Shown here one piece after another: positions 35,731 through 43,663 of a stretch of DNA of 64,000 nucleotides. The first letter of the stretch is position 1, and each line of letters begins with the position of its first letter. Below the pieces are notes generated by a model that searched no databases, had not been told where the DNA came from, and worked only from the letters and a program-made list of their open reading frames with translations. Both the position numbers and the translations under genes were made by a program. Source of the DNA: an uncultured Dokdonia sp. (GTDB lineage Bacteria; Bacteroidota; Bacteroidia; Flavobacteriales; Flavobacteriaceae); the NCBI RefSeq assembly GCF_947492815.1, contig NZ_CANLOB010000023.1, positions 1 through 64,000 of the forward strand, in the 5' to 3' direction.

Positions 35731-35746
35731 CGCTTTCGCGAAAGCG
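35731..35746. repeat. CGCTTTCGCGAAAGCG palindrome
   Basis: A perfect 16-bp copy lies in the gap before the pterin dehydratase gene. Confidence 0.8.
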
Positions 35747-35823
35747 GAATTATGTACATTAGAGACATGAGTATGTATGATGAATAGATATTCTAAAAAC
35801 AGTAAATTTTAAAACAAATAGCA

Positions 35824-36105
35824 ATGAAACTTACAGAAGCACAAATAAAAGACCGTTTAGAAGATTTTCCAGATTGGGAATATGAAGACAATGCAATTCA
35901 TACCAGTTTAGAGTTTGAAAATTTTAGAGAAGTCTTCTCTACGATGACTCGTATTGCGTTTGAAGCAGAGCGTTTACAGCATCATCCAGATTGGAGTAAT
36001 GTATATAATGAGTTATCTATCACATTAACTACGCATGATCATGGCGGCGTGACTGAAAATGATTTTGAACTAGCTGCTGCTATTGAAGATATTCTCAATG
36101 CATAG
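35824..36105 (+). CDS. Pterin-4a-carbinolamine dehydratase
   Basis: The 93-residue protein is a single PCD domain, which dehydrates 4a-hydroxytetrahydrobiopterin during aromatic amino acid hydroxylation. The family motif RLQHHPDWSNVYN with the catalytic His pair is present, as is the C-terminal HDHGGVTENDFELAAAIE. Length and sequence are normal for bacterial PhhB. The yebC gene follows 56 bases later. No phenylalanine hydroxylase gene lies nearby. Confidence 0.93.
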   Translation: MKLTEAQIKDRLEDFPDWEYEDNAIHTSLEFENFREVFSTMTRIAFEAERLQHHPDWSNVYNELSITLTTHDHGGVTENDFELAAAIEDILNA

Positions 36106-36161
36106 GTGTTTTGAAAAGTCTTACTTTTTATTATTTTTACAGCCCTAACTAAAGTTTATAT

Positions 36162-36884
36162 ATGGGAAGAGCATTTGAATTTAGAAAAGCACGTAAAATG
36201 AAGCGCTGGAGCGCTATGTCTAAAGCGTTTACACGTATTGGAAAAGATATTGTAATTGCTGTAAAAGAAGGTGGACCAGATCCTGATAGTAACTCTAGAT
36301 TACGTGCCGTTATTCAGAATGCCAAGGCTGTAAATATGCCTAAAGACAATGTAGAGCGTGCTATTAAACGTGCCTCAGATAAAAGTCAAGGCGATTATAA
36401 AGAAGTGGTTTTTGAAGGATATGCTCCACATGGTATCGCTATTCTTGTAGAAACAGCTACCGACAATAATACGCGTACCGTTGCCAATGTGCGTTCCTAT
36501 TTTAATAAATGTGATGGAAGTTTAGGCACCTCGGGTTCTGTTGTCTTTATGTTTGATCATACGTGTAACTTCTGTATCAATGCAGAAGGTCAAGATGTAG
36601 AAGAAATTGAACTAGAGTTTATAGATTATGGTGCCGATGAAGTTTTTCAAGATGAAGATGGAATTCATATTTATGCCACTTTTGAAAGTTTTGGAGCTAT
36701 TCAAGGAGCTTTAGAAGAACGCAACATAGAGATTATTTCTTCTGGATTTGATCGTATCCCGCAAGTAACCAAAAAACTAACACCAGAACAGGAAGCAGAC
36801 GTCAATAAGTTATTAGATAAAATAGAAGAAGATGATGATGTACAGAATGTCTTCCATACTATGGAACCTTCTGAAGAAGAATAG
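36162..36884 (+). CDS. yebC: YebC/PmpR-family protein
   Basis: The 240-residue protein fits YebC/PmpR-type proteins throughout, starting MGRAFEFRKARKMKRWSAM and including MPKDNVERAIKRAS, EGYAPHGIAILVE and the acidic C-terminus. These proteins were described as transcription regulators; some members are now linked to translation at proline-rich stretches. A strong terminator follows 25 bases after the stop. Confidence 0.93.
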   Translation: MGRAFEFRKARKMKRWSAMSKAFTRIGKDIVIAVKEGGPDPDSNSRLRAVIQNAKAVNMPKDNVERAIKRASDKSQGDYKEVVFEGYAPHGIAILVETATDNNTRTVANVRSYFNKCDGSLGTSGSVVFMFDHTCNFCINAEGQDVEEIELEFIDYGADEVFQDEDGIHIYATFESFGAIQGALEERNIEIISSGFDRIPQVTKKLTPEQEADVNKLLDKIEEDDDVQNVFHTMEPSEEE

Positions 36885-36909
36885 AACATCCTTTTTACAA
36901 ATGAATATG

Positions 36910-36937
36910 AAAGAGCTATCAATTTTGATAGCTCTTT
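36910..36937 (+). terminator. Terminator after yebC
   Basis: AAAGAGCTATCA and TGATAGCTCTTT form a 12-bp stem with a 4-base loop followed by a T-run. Confidence 0.85.
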
Positions 36938-36990
36938 TTTTGAATTTATTTTTCTTTGATTGGTAAGAGATATTCGGCGATTCTTTATAG

Positions 36991-37054
36991 TTGCCGAAAT
37001 TCATGAATATAGTGTATTACTATTTGCACAAAAACACATAACCACCTAGTTTTA
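36991..37054 (+). promoter_or_regulatory. 64-bp upstream repeat, copy A (before the small peptide gene)
   Basis: The 64 bases align without gaps to 37367-37430 at 45 positions. Conserved blocks are TTGC, a palindrome ATTCATGAAT (36999-37008), the block TACTATTTG, and CTAGTTTT at the end. The palindrome looks like an operator. The copy ends about 37 bases before the peptide start codon, so it probably contains the promoter. Confidence 0.55.
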
Positions 37055-37090
37055 AGTAAATTATTTATTAATCTTAAAATTATTTTAATT

Positions 37091-37258
37091 ATGAAAAGTT
37101 TAAAAAATTTAAAATCATTTGAAATTTCAACAGAAAAAGCTAAAGAAGTTAATGGTGCTACTTGCGAGCATCTAGAGCATTTTAATAACTGTGTCGCTAC
37201 AGCTCTGGAAAATGAAAATGAATTTCTTATTGAAGTGTGCGCTGAAGTATTATGTTAA
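37091..37258 (+). CDS. Four-Cys bacteriocin-like peptide precursor candidate (55 aa)
   Basis: The gene was found by reading the gap after yebC. The N-terminus MKSLKNLKSFEISTEKAKEV followed by NGA resembles the leader peptides of Bacteroidota natural-product precursors, which usually end in a Gly-Gly-type site. The remaining 32 or so residues carry Cys at 25, 34, 50 and 55 and many Glu, so disulfides or thioether rings are possible. It has its own upstream repeat with an operator-like palindrome and its own terminator. No modification enzyme is adjacent. The nearest exporter genes, at 42012-46473, lack a leader peptidase domain. Function is inferred from shape only. Confidence 0.6.
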   Translation: MKSLKNLKSFEISTEKAKEVNGATCEHLEHFNNCVATALENENEFLIEVCAEVLC

Positions 37259-37285
37259 AATAATAACATAGAATTTTAAAAGATA

Positions 37286-37316
37286 AAAGGTTGCCTAGAA
37301 AGTATAGGCAACCTTT
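37286..37316 (+). terminator. Terminator after the small peptide gene
   Basis: AAAGGTTGCCTA and its complement TAGGCAACCTTT form a perfect 12-bp stem with a 7-base loop, then AATTTTTT. It makes the peptide gene a single-gene unit. Confidence 0.85.
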
Positions 37317-37366
37317 AATTTTTTAAAATATCATTCTTCCATCTGTATTATATTCATTGTTTGAAG

Positions 37367-37430
37367 TTGCTAAAATTCGTGAATCTTATACAGTACTATT
37401 TGTTATAAAAAAGATGAACAGCTAGTTTTG
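37367..37430 (+). promoter_or_regulatory. 64-bp upstream repeat, copy B (before the 37561 gene)
   Basis: This is copy B of the repeat at 36991-37054, about 70% identical over the full length. The palindrome reads ATTCGTGAAT (37375-37384) here. The gene at 37561 starts about 130 bases after it. Both genes are probably under the same control. Confidence 0.5.
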
Positions 37431-37560
37431 ACATGACCATATACGCTTTATCTATAGCAAAAAAACATCATTTATCACAGATACTTGTTAAATTACAAAT
37501 GTTCTATAGATTAAATAATTATAACATATACATTAGATATTTAAAACACCTATTTACTTT

Positions 37561-38160
37561 ATGAGAAAATCTGTAGTATTCATCATTTTTTTAAGCCTAT
37601 TTTTAAATCAAAACATCTTTTCTCAAAAGATTAATATAGAAGAAGATCAAGTAAGTATCGAATATGTAAAAGGAAGAGAAGCAAGTCTATTTAATCCTTC
37701 AAATGTATATACAAGATCAAAAGATGCAAAAACAATCGTAACTAGGGTTAAAATGAAAAACCTTAATAATAAGAAAGAGCTGTTTGATCCTAATAAATTT
37801 TCGTTAATTATTGAAAATGAAAAAGTAAGGCTTAGACCTGTAGATATTTTATTTAAGAACTTTACGGATTGGTGGCACTTTTCAAAAGTTTCAAAAACAA
37901 AACCTAGTGATAAAAAAAGTTATCATAAATACAATCCAGATATCAAGGACACATACCTAGATTATAATAAAGAAGGTATCAAAAATTTCGAACTCCCAAT
38001 AAATCTAGGTACGCGAAAAAAACCTGAAGAACATATATTATACTTTGTACCTAAAAAACTAAGATCTAGAGGAATTAGAATGTACTTTATACTTCCTGAA
38101 AATATAAGCAATGGCACACTCTATTATGGAAACACAAAAATTAAAGAGCTTGAATTTTAA
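37561..38160 (+). CDS. Secreted protein (199 aa), unknown
   Basis: A signal peptide (residues 1-21, ending NIFSQ) precedes a basic mature part of about 178 residues. It starts with beta strands (IVTRVKMKNLNNKKELF) and contains a Trp-rich turn near NFTDWWHFSK. No family is recognised. A 64-bp regulatory-like repeat shared with the small peptide gene lies upstream, so the two may be coexpressed. The next gene starts 112 bases later. Confidence 0.6.
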   Translation: MRKSVVFIIFLSLFLNQNIFSQKINIEEDQVSIEYVKGREASLFNPSNVYTRSKDAKTIVTRVKMKNLNNKKELFDPNKFSLIIENEKVRLRPVDILFKNFTDWWHFSKVSKTKPSDKKSYHKYNPDIKDTYLDYNKEGIKNFELPINLGTRKKPEEHILYFVPKKLRSRGIRMYFILPENISNGTLYYGNTKIKELEF

Positions 38161-38272
38161 GTAAAAAAGAGGGTAAGATATTTCTAAACTAATAAGTAAT
38201 GAAAATAATTTACAACTTGATAAGCAACCATTTATAACTTTATCAGTCTTATAAATAAACACTAAAACAACT

Positions 38273-39871
38273 ATGAAAAAACTACTACTCTTTATTTTAA
38301 TATGTACAACAGCAACTTCTTTTTCGCAGATAACTGTTGACGATAGCATGACACCACAACAACTTATAGAAGCAATCTTTTTAGATGGTTCGGTAGTGGA
38401 AGTAACAAATATACAATCACAATCTGGAAGTGATTTTGGAAATACAACTAGTATTGGATCATTTTCTAATGCAAACTCAGATTTTCCCTTTTCTGGAGTT
38501 GTTCTTACCACAGGTAATATCAATCAAGCACCAGGACCAAATCTAAACATACAATCTAATGGAGGTTGGTCAGGAGATATTGATCTTGAAATATTTACAG
38601 ATACTTCAAATTCTAATGATGCTTCTTTCTTACAATTTGATTTTACTCCATATGTCAATCAATTAAATTTAAACTTCGTATTAGCTTCAGAAGAATATGA
38701 TCAAAATTTTGAATGTACATTTGCAGATTCCTTTGCATTTATACTTACAGATCTTAATACTGGAATTGCTGAAAATATCGCGCTCATTCCAGGTACAGAA
38801 ACACCTATTTCTGTCATAAATATTCACCCAGAAGTCCCTGGACTATGCCCCGCAGTCAATGAAACATTTTTTGATCGTTATAATTTTAGCCCCTTTAATG
38901 ATCAAAATACTGCGGCTACAAACTTTAATGGGCAAACTGTAGAAATTATGGTCGCTACAGAACTCATTGTTGGACATGAATACACAATTAAATTAGTGAT
39001 TGCCGATAATGCAGATACTATTTTTGACAGTGCTATCTTCTTAGCTAGTGAATCCTTTGGTTTTCAGTTAGACTTAGGAATGGATAGAATGGTAAGTAAT
39101 GGAAATGCACCTTGTGGAAATAGCATAGAGACTTTAGGAATTCCAGAAGATGATACTGCAAGCTACCAATGGTTTGAATTTAATACTACTACCAGTACAT
39201 ATGATCCAATAAGTGGAGAGACTAATAGTTTACTTGATGTGACTACATCTGGTGACTATAGACTAGAAGTCACTGCTGCAAATAATAATGTACTTATGGA
39301 TGAAGTCACTGTAGAGTTTGAAGGAGATTTTGGTCTAGGAACTCCCGAAGATCTTTTTATCGATGAGGGAGATCAAGATGGACTTGCTATTTTTGATCTT
39401 ACTGTAAATATCCCTATGATTCTAAATGGGGAAGATCCTACAGATTTTACAATTAGCTATTATGAAACCCAACAAGATGCCGAAGCACAAGTGAATGCTA
39501 TTGCTATGCCTAATGCTTATCAAAATATAGCTAATCCACAAACAATATATGTAAGAACTATGAACTCCACAACGGGTTGTAGAGCTATTTCAAACTTTAT
39601 CATTGAAACAGATGCGCTCTCTCTAGATTCACCAGATAGTTCATTATTTTCAATATATCCAAACCCTACATCAGATATTGTAACAATTAACTTAAGATAT
39701 CCTAATGAACTCGTTACAATTGCTATTATAGATATTCAAGGAAAAATACTACGAGAAGAAACGATACAAGCATCACAAAACATCAATCTACAAGAGTTAT
39801 CAAAAGGGGTATATTTTATGCAAGCACGCACCTCAACAAGCATAACGACTGTAAGACTTATTAAAAAATAA
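38273..39871 (+). CDS. Choice-of-anchor L protein with T9SS sorting domain
   Basis: The 532-residue protein has a signal peptide (1-18), then a choice-of-anchor L-type domain (VDDSMTPQQLIEAIFLDG through NLNFVLASEEYDQNFECTFAD and ETFFDRYNFSPFNDQN). A PKD/immunoglobulin-like middle part follows, and a C-terminal type IX secretion sorting domain beginning SIYPNPTSDIVTINL and ending TVRLIKK. It is therefore exported through the type IX system and held on the surface. porQ, encoded at 47520, is part of that machinery. Substrate unknown. Confidence 0.88.
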   Translation: MKKLLLFILICTTATSFSQITVDDSMTPQQLIEAIFLDGSVVEVTNIQSQSGSDFGNTTSIGSFSNANSDFPFSGVVLTTGNINQAPGPNLNIQSNGGWSGDIDLEIFTDTSNSNDASFLQFDFTPYVNQLNLNFVLASEEYDQNFECTFADSFAFILTDLNTGIAENIALIPGTETPISVINIHPEVPGLCPAVNETFFDRYNFSPFNDQNTAATNFNGQTVEIMVATELIVGHEYTIKLVIADNADTIFDSAIFLASESFGFQLDLGMDRMVSNGNAPCGNSIETLGIPEDDTASYQWFEFNTTTSTYDPISGETNSLLDVTTSGDYRLEVTAANNNVLMDEVTVEFEGDFGLGTPEDLFIDEGDQDGLAIFDLTVNIPMILNGEDPTDFTISYYETQQDAEAQVNAIAMPNAYQNIANPQTIYVRTMNSTTGCRAISNFIIETDALSLDSPDSSLFSIYPNPTSDIVTINLRYPNELVTIAIIDIQGKILREETIQASQNINLQELSKGVYFMQARTSTSITTVRLIKK

Positions 39872-39899
39872 ATTATTCTAAATATTAATAATTACCACT

Positions 39900-39930
39900 A
39901 GGAATAGCATCTTTTTAAGATGCTATTCCT
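39900..39930 (+). terminator. Terminator after the choice-of-anchor L gene
   Basis: AGGAATAGCATCTT and AAGATGCTATTCCT form a perfect 14-bp stem with a 3-base loop, followed by TTTTTT. Confidence 0.85.
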
Positions 39931-39989
39931 TTTTTGTAACCTTATAAATAAAAAATAGTCTAATGATATAGTAAAGCGTGAAAATCAAT

Positions 39990-40883
39990 ATGGCAAAGAA
40001 ATACAGGAAACGTAAAATAGCAGGGATATGTTTAGTATTAATTAGTATCTCCGTACTATATATAACACATAACGTATTACCTTACGCCATCATATCTCGT
40101 CATAAACAACCATTAACAACGCTTCCTTCAGAGATAGGACTACATGCAGAAGAAGTTTCTTTTAAGATAAATAATAGCTTGCATTTAAAAGGGTATTGGA
40201 TCACTCCTGAAAAAGGAGAACCCAAAAGTATTATGCTATTACTACATGGTATTGGAGGTGGGAAAGAACATTTCTATGAATTAGCAAAATCATTAGCAAA
40301 TCAACAAGTTGCTTCTGTAGTGTATGATGCGCGAGGTCATGGAGAAAGCGATGGTCAATATATATCCTACGGATTTCATGAAAAACAAGATGTCTCTATT
40401 ATTGTTAATGAAGTAAAAAAACGCTACCCAAATATCCCTATTGGAATTTGGGGAAACTCCATGGGAGGAGCAGTCGCACTACAAGCACTCTCCATAGAAC
40501 CAAAATTAGATTTTGGAGTGATAGAAAGTACCTTTACAGATTTAAATACGATCGTATACGACTATCAAAAGCGCTATTCATTTGGCATTGGCCTAAAACC
40601 TATTTGTGAACATGCACTACAACGTGCTGGAGAAATAGGCAAATTTGACCCTTTACAAGTACGTCCCATAGATGCTGTAAAAAATATCAAGCAATCTATC
40701 TTCTTAGCACATGGAACTAGTGACCCAAACATTAATTTTAAATATGGGCAAGCACTTTTTGAAAATCTACAATCTAAAGACAAAACCTTTTATCCAGTAG
40801 AAGGTGCTAATCACTACAATTTATTTGATGTAGGTGGTGATGCATACACAAATGCTATTATGACGTTTATAGAACGCCAATAG
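39990..40883 (+). CDS. Alpha/beta hydrolase with N-terminal membrane anchor
   Basis: From ATG 39990 (a GTG four codons earlier at 39978 is possible) the product has a basic N-terminus, one hydrophobic helix at about residues 9-31 and an alpha/beta hydrolase domain. Landmarks are MLLLHGIGGGKEHF, the nucleophile elbow GNSMGG, and AHGTSDPNINF with the Asp, then VEGANHYNLF with the His. It is probably an inner-membrane-tethered lipase/esterase-like enzyme. Substrate unknown. The neighbour at 40891 is convergent. Confidence 0.8.
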   Translation: MAKKYRKRKIAGICLVLISISVLYITHNVLPYAIISRHKQPLTTLPSEIGLHAEEVSFKINNSLHLKGYWITPEKGEPKSIMLLLHGIGGGKEHFYELAKSLANQQVASVVYDARGHGESDGQYISYGFHEKQDVSIIVNEVKKRYPNIPIGIWGNSMGGAVALQALSIEPKLDFGVIESTFTDLNTIVYDYQKRYSFGIGLKPICEHALQRAGEIGKFDPLQVRPIDAVKNIKQSIFLAHGTSDPNINFKYGQALFENLQSKDKTFYPVEGANHYNLFDVGGDAYTNAIMTFIERQ

Positions 40884-40890
40884 CAACCTA

Positions 40891-41205
40891 TTATACTTTT
40901 ACAATACGCTCTAAAAATGTTTCATTTTGTTCTGAATCTATATAAATAAGTGGTTCTGCAAACACTGTAGGCATCAGTTCTGGGTACTTTTTTCTTATTT
41001 TTTTATTTATAGTATCAAAAAGTAATGCTTTAGATATCCCCTTAATCACAAATTTCTTTGAGCCTTCTAACTCATGCTGTTCATTGAGTTCATATAATTT
41101 CTTCTCTCCTATAGTCGCTTGCGCAATAAGCTTTCTATCAAGTAAATAAATAGCAATTTCTCTTGCTTGCTCAGCACTATGAGACACTACATTTAATAAC
41201 ATCAT
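40891..41205 (-). CDS. CutA1-like protein (104 aa)
   Basis: The small protein shows a CutA-type order: a first strand (MMLLNVVSH), a helix (SAEQAREIAIYLLDRKLIAQ) and a strand-turn-strand segment with GEKKLYELN, a second helix, then strands ending VFAEPLIYI. CutA1 proteins form trimers and were linked to copper tolerance; the actual role is unclear. The match is by layout and not by strongly conserved residues. It starts 127 bases from the divergent TetR gene. Confidence 0.5.
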   Translation of the reverse strand: MMLLNVVSHSAEQAREIAIYLLDRKLIAQATIGEKKLYELNEQHELEGSKKFVIKGISKALLFDTINKKIRKKYPELMPTVFAEPLIYIDSEQNETFLERIVKV

Positions 41206-41292
41206 AACACATCCTCTTTAATGAATTGGTATCAAAATTAAATACAAAAGGTAGTTACACACGTTAAAAGCGAGTTAAACTATTTATTATTG

Positions 41293-41305
41293 ATAGTAAT
41301 ACTAT
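41293..41305. promoter_or_regulatory. Candidate TetR operator with overlapping promoter
   Basis: The perfect palindrome ATAGTAATACTAT is immediately followed by a TACTTTTG -7-type box (41306-41313) and lies 28 bases before the TetR start. The site would let the regulator block its own operon. Confidence 0.5.
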
Positions 41306-41332
41306 TACTTTTGAAATCAATTATATTAAACC

Positions 41333-42010
41333 ATGCATCGATTACTTCAAAATCTAAAAATTAGCGTACACGAAAAGTTATACGTAAAAGATCCTGAATC
41401 TTCAGATTTAGGAAAACGCATTGTTGAAAATAGTATTATCCTTATAGAACAATTAGGTTTTGAAGAATTTACCTTTAAAAAATTAGGTATTCATATTGGG
41501 TCTAATGAGAGCTCTATCTATCGCTATTTTGAAAACAAACATAAACTATTACTATACTTAACAAGTTGGTATTGGGGATGGATGGAATATCGCTTAGTAT
41601 TCTCTACAGCAGCACTCAATGATCCTCAACAAAAATTACAGAGAGCATTAGAAGTTGTAACGCAAGTAATTCAAGAAGATTCTAATTTTTCTCATATTAA
41701 CGAAGTAGTTCTTAGTAAGATTATCATTAGCGAATACTCAAAATCATACCTTACGAAAGAAGTAGATGCCGAAAATAAAGAGGGGTATTTTTTAATCTAT
41801 AAGCGTTTGGTGACACGCTTACGCGAAATCATTCATGATGTCAACCCTTCGTACCCATACCCTGCTAGTTTGGCAAGTACGGTCTTAGAAGGCACACTAC
41901 ATCAACACTTTTTAAAGGAGCACTTTACCTCGATCACAGATTGTGGTGATACCATATCTCCAACAGATTATTTTACACATTTAGTACACAATACATTAAA
42001 TTTAAAATAA
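41333..42010 (+). CDS. TetR-family transcriptional regulator
   Basis: The 225-residue protein starts with a helix-turn-helix domain of TetR type: ENSIILIEQLGFEEFTFKKL and the recognition helix SNESSIYRYFENKHKLL. The rest is a helical ligand and dimer domain. Such regulators usually repress an adjacent exporter. It lies 1 base before the ABC gene and heads a four-gene operon, with a palindrome just upstream that is its likely binding site. The inducer is unknown. Confidence 0.9.
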   Translation: MHRLLQNLKISVHEKLYVKDPESSDLGKRIVENSIILIEQLGFEEFTFKKLGIHIGSNESSIYRYFENKHKLLLYLTSWYWGWMEYRLVFSTAALNDPQQKLQRALEVVTQVIQEDSNFSHINEVVLSKIIISEYSKSYLTKEVDAENKEGYFLIYKRLVTRLREIIHDVNPSYPYPASLASTVLEGTLHQHFLKEHFTSITDCGDTISPTDYFTHLVHNTLNLK

Positions 42011-42011
42011 C

Positions 42012-43658
42012 ATGGCTAAAACTGTTCTTACAGCTACCCAACGTCTTACAGGTTTATTACAATTAGATAGAAAAGACATTAAACAAATTATTTTTTATGC
42101 CATTTTTGCAGGACTAGTGAGTTTATCTCTTCCCCTAGGAATACAAGCCATTATTAATTTACTTCAAGGAGCTCAACTCAGTACTTCTTGGGTCATATTG
42201 GTTATCCTAGTAACCGTAGGAACCATATTTGTAGGTGCTTTACAACTTATGCAAATGCGTATACTTGAAAATGTACAACAAAAACTATTTGCACGTTCCT
42301 CATTTGAGTTTGCCTATAGATTTCCAAAAATTAAGATGAGTGAATTGAGTGACTTTTATCCTCCAGAATTAGCAAATCGTTTTTTTGATACATTAACCAT
42401 ACAAAAAAGTTTACCAAAAATCTTAATTGATTTTCCAGCAGCAATTTTACAAATCACATTTGGACTATTATTATTATCCTTTTATCACCCATTCTTTATT
42501 ATTTATGGAGTGTTACTTATCTTTTTAGTCTATCTAGTTTTTAAATTCACTGCTCAAAAAGGATTAGATACAAGTCTTGATGAGTCAAAACAAAAGTATA
42601 AAGTAGCCCATTGGATTCAAGAAGTAGCTAGAACTATTACAAGTTTTAAACTCTCTGGCCAGACCTCTTTAGCTCTTGAAAAAAATGACAAACTTGTTTT
42701 AGAATATTTAAGAGCACGTGAAGGTCACTTTAAAATTTTAGTACTTCAATTCATGCAAATGATTGGTTTTAAAGTCCTCGTTACTGCTGGGCTCTTACTT
42801 ATAGGAGGAATTCTAGTACTGAACCAACAGATGAATATTGGTCAGTTTGTAGCTGCCGAAATTATTATTCTTTTAGTGATTAGCTCTGTCGAAAAATTGA
42901 TTACAGGTTTAGAGTCTGTATATGATGTATTGACTTCACTTGAAAAAATAGGACAAGTCGTAGATAAAGAGCTAGAACCTCAAGAAGGAGATCTTCCTTT
43001 AGATGAAGATACTGAGCTTATTGTTGAGCTGAAAGATGTGAGCTATAAACATATTTTAAAAGATGTTTCTCTAACACTTCAACCTGGACAAAGCTACATA
43101 GTACAAGGTCCCCAAGGTTCCGGAAAGACAACCTTATTACGACTTATTGCAGGTATTTTTGAGCCTAGTACTGGTGATATATTTATAAATGATAGATCCT
43201 TAAAAAGTATTCACCTTAATCATTATAGATCGTATATCGGACAGTCCTTAAATGAAGAATCTCCTTTTGAAGGAACACTAAGGGAAAATATCACTTTTGG
43301 AGACTACTCGATTTCAGAAAAGCAAATTCAATGGGCATTAGAAAAAACAGGACTCATGAATTTTGTAAAAAGTTTAGATAATGGATTACAAACCATTATC
43401 TATCCAGAAGGAAGACAAATTCCATATACCATTGCAAAGAAAATCGTATTAGCCCGTAGTATTATTCGCAAGCCTAAACTACTCATTTTAAAAGACCCTT
43501 TAGATCATTTTAGCGAAACTGAAGCTGAAAAATTAATTCAATTCTTAGCAGGAAAAGAACACCCTTGGACACTTTTAGTTGTAAGTCAAAATCCTAAATG
43601 GAAACAATTTTGTCACAATCACATTATTGTAGAAAAAGGATCTATCATCAAAAAATAA
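42012..43658 (+). CDS. ABC exporter subunit with degenerate ATPase motifs
   Basis: The 548-residue protein is a fused membrane domain (helices from about residue 25 to 290) and nucleotide-binding domain, as in type I exporters that work with HlyD and TolC partners. It has no C39 leader peptidase domain. Walker A is intact (GPQGSGKTT). In contrast, the signature motif is replaced around EGRQIPYTIAKKIVLARS, Walker B reads LLILKDPLDH with the usual Asp-Glu pair changed to Lys-Asp, and the switch His appears replaced (VVSQNPKW). It may bind ATP but hydrolyse it poorly. HlyD and TolC genes follow, so it is part of a tripartite exporter. Confidence 0.85.
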   Translation: MAKTVLTATQRLTGLLQLDRKDIKQIIFYAIFAGLVSLSLPLGIQAIINLLQGAQLSTSWVILVILVTVGTIFVGALQLMQMRILENVQQKLFARSSFEFAYRFPKIKMSELSDFYPPELANRFFDTLTIQKSLPKILIDFPAAILQITFGLLLLSFYHPFFIIYGVLLIFLVYLVFKFTAQKGLDTSLDESKQKYKVAHWIQEVARTITSFKLSGQTSLALEKNDKLVLEYLRAREGHFKILVLQFMQMIGFKVLVTAGLLLIGGILVLNQQMNIGQFVAAEIIILLVISSVEKLITGLESVYDVLTSLEKIGQVVDKELEPQEGDLPLDEDTELIVELKDVSYKHILKDVSLTLQPGQSYIVQGPQGSGKTTLLRLIAGIFEPSTGDIFINDRSLKSIHLNHYRSYIGQSLNEESPFEGTLRENITFGDYSISEKQIQWALEKTGLMNFVKSLDNGLQTIIYPEGRQIPYTIAKKIVLARSIIRKPKLLILKDPLDHFSETEAEKLIQFLAGKEHPWTLLVVSQNPKWKQFCHNHIIVEKGSIIKK

Positions 43659-43663
43659 GAACC

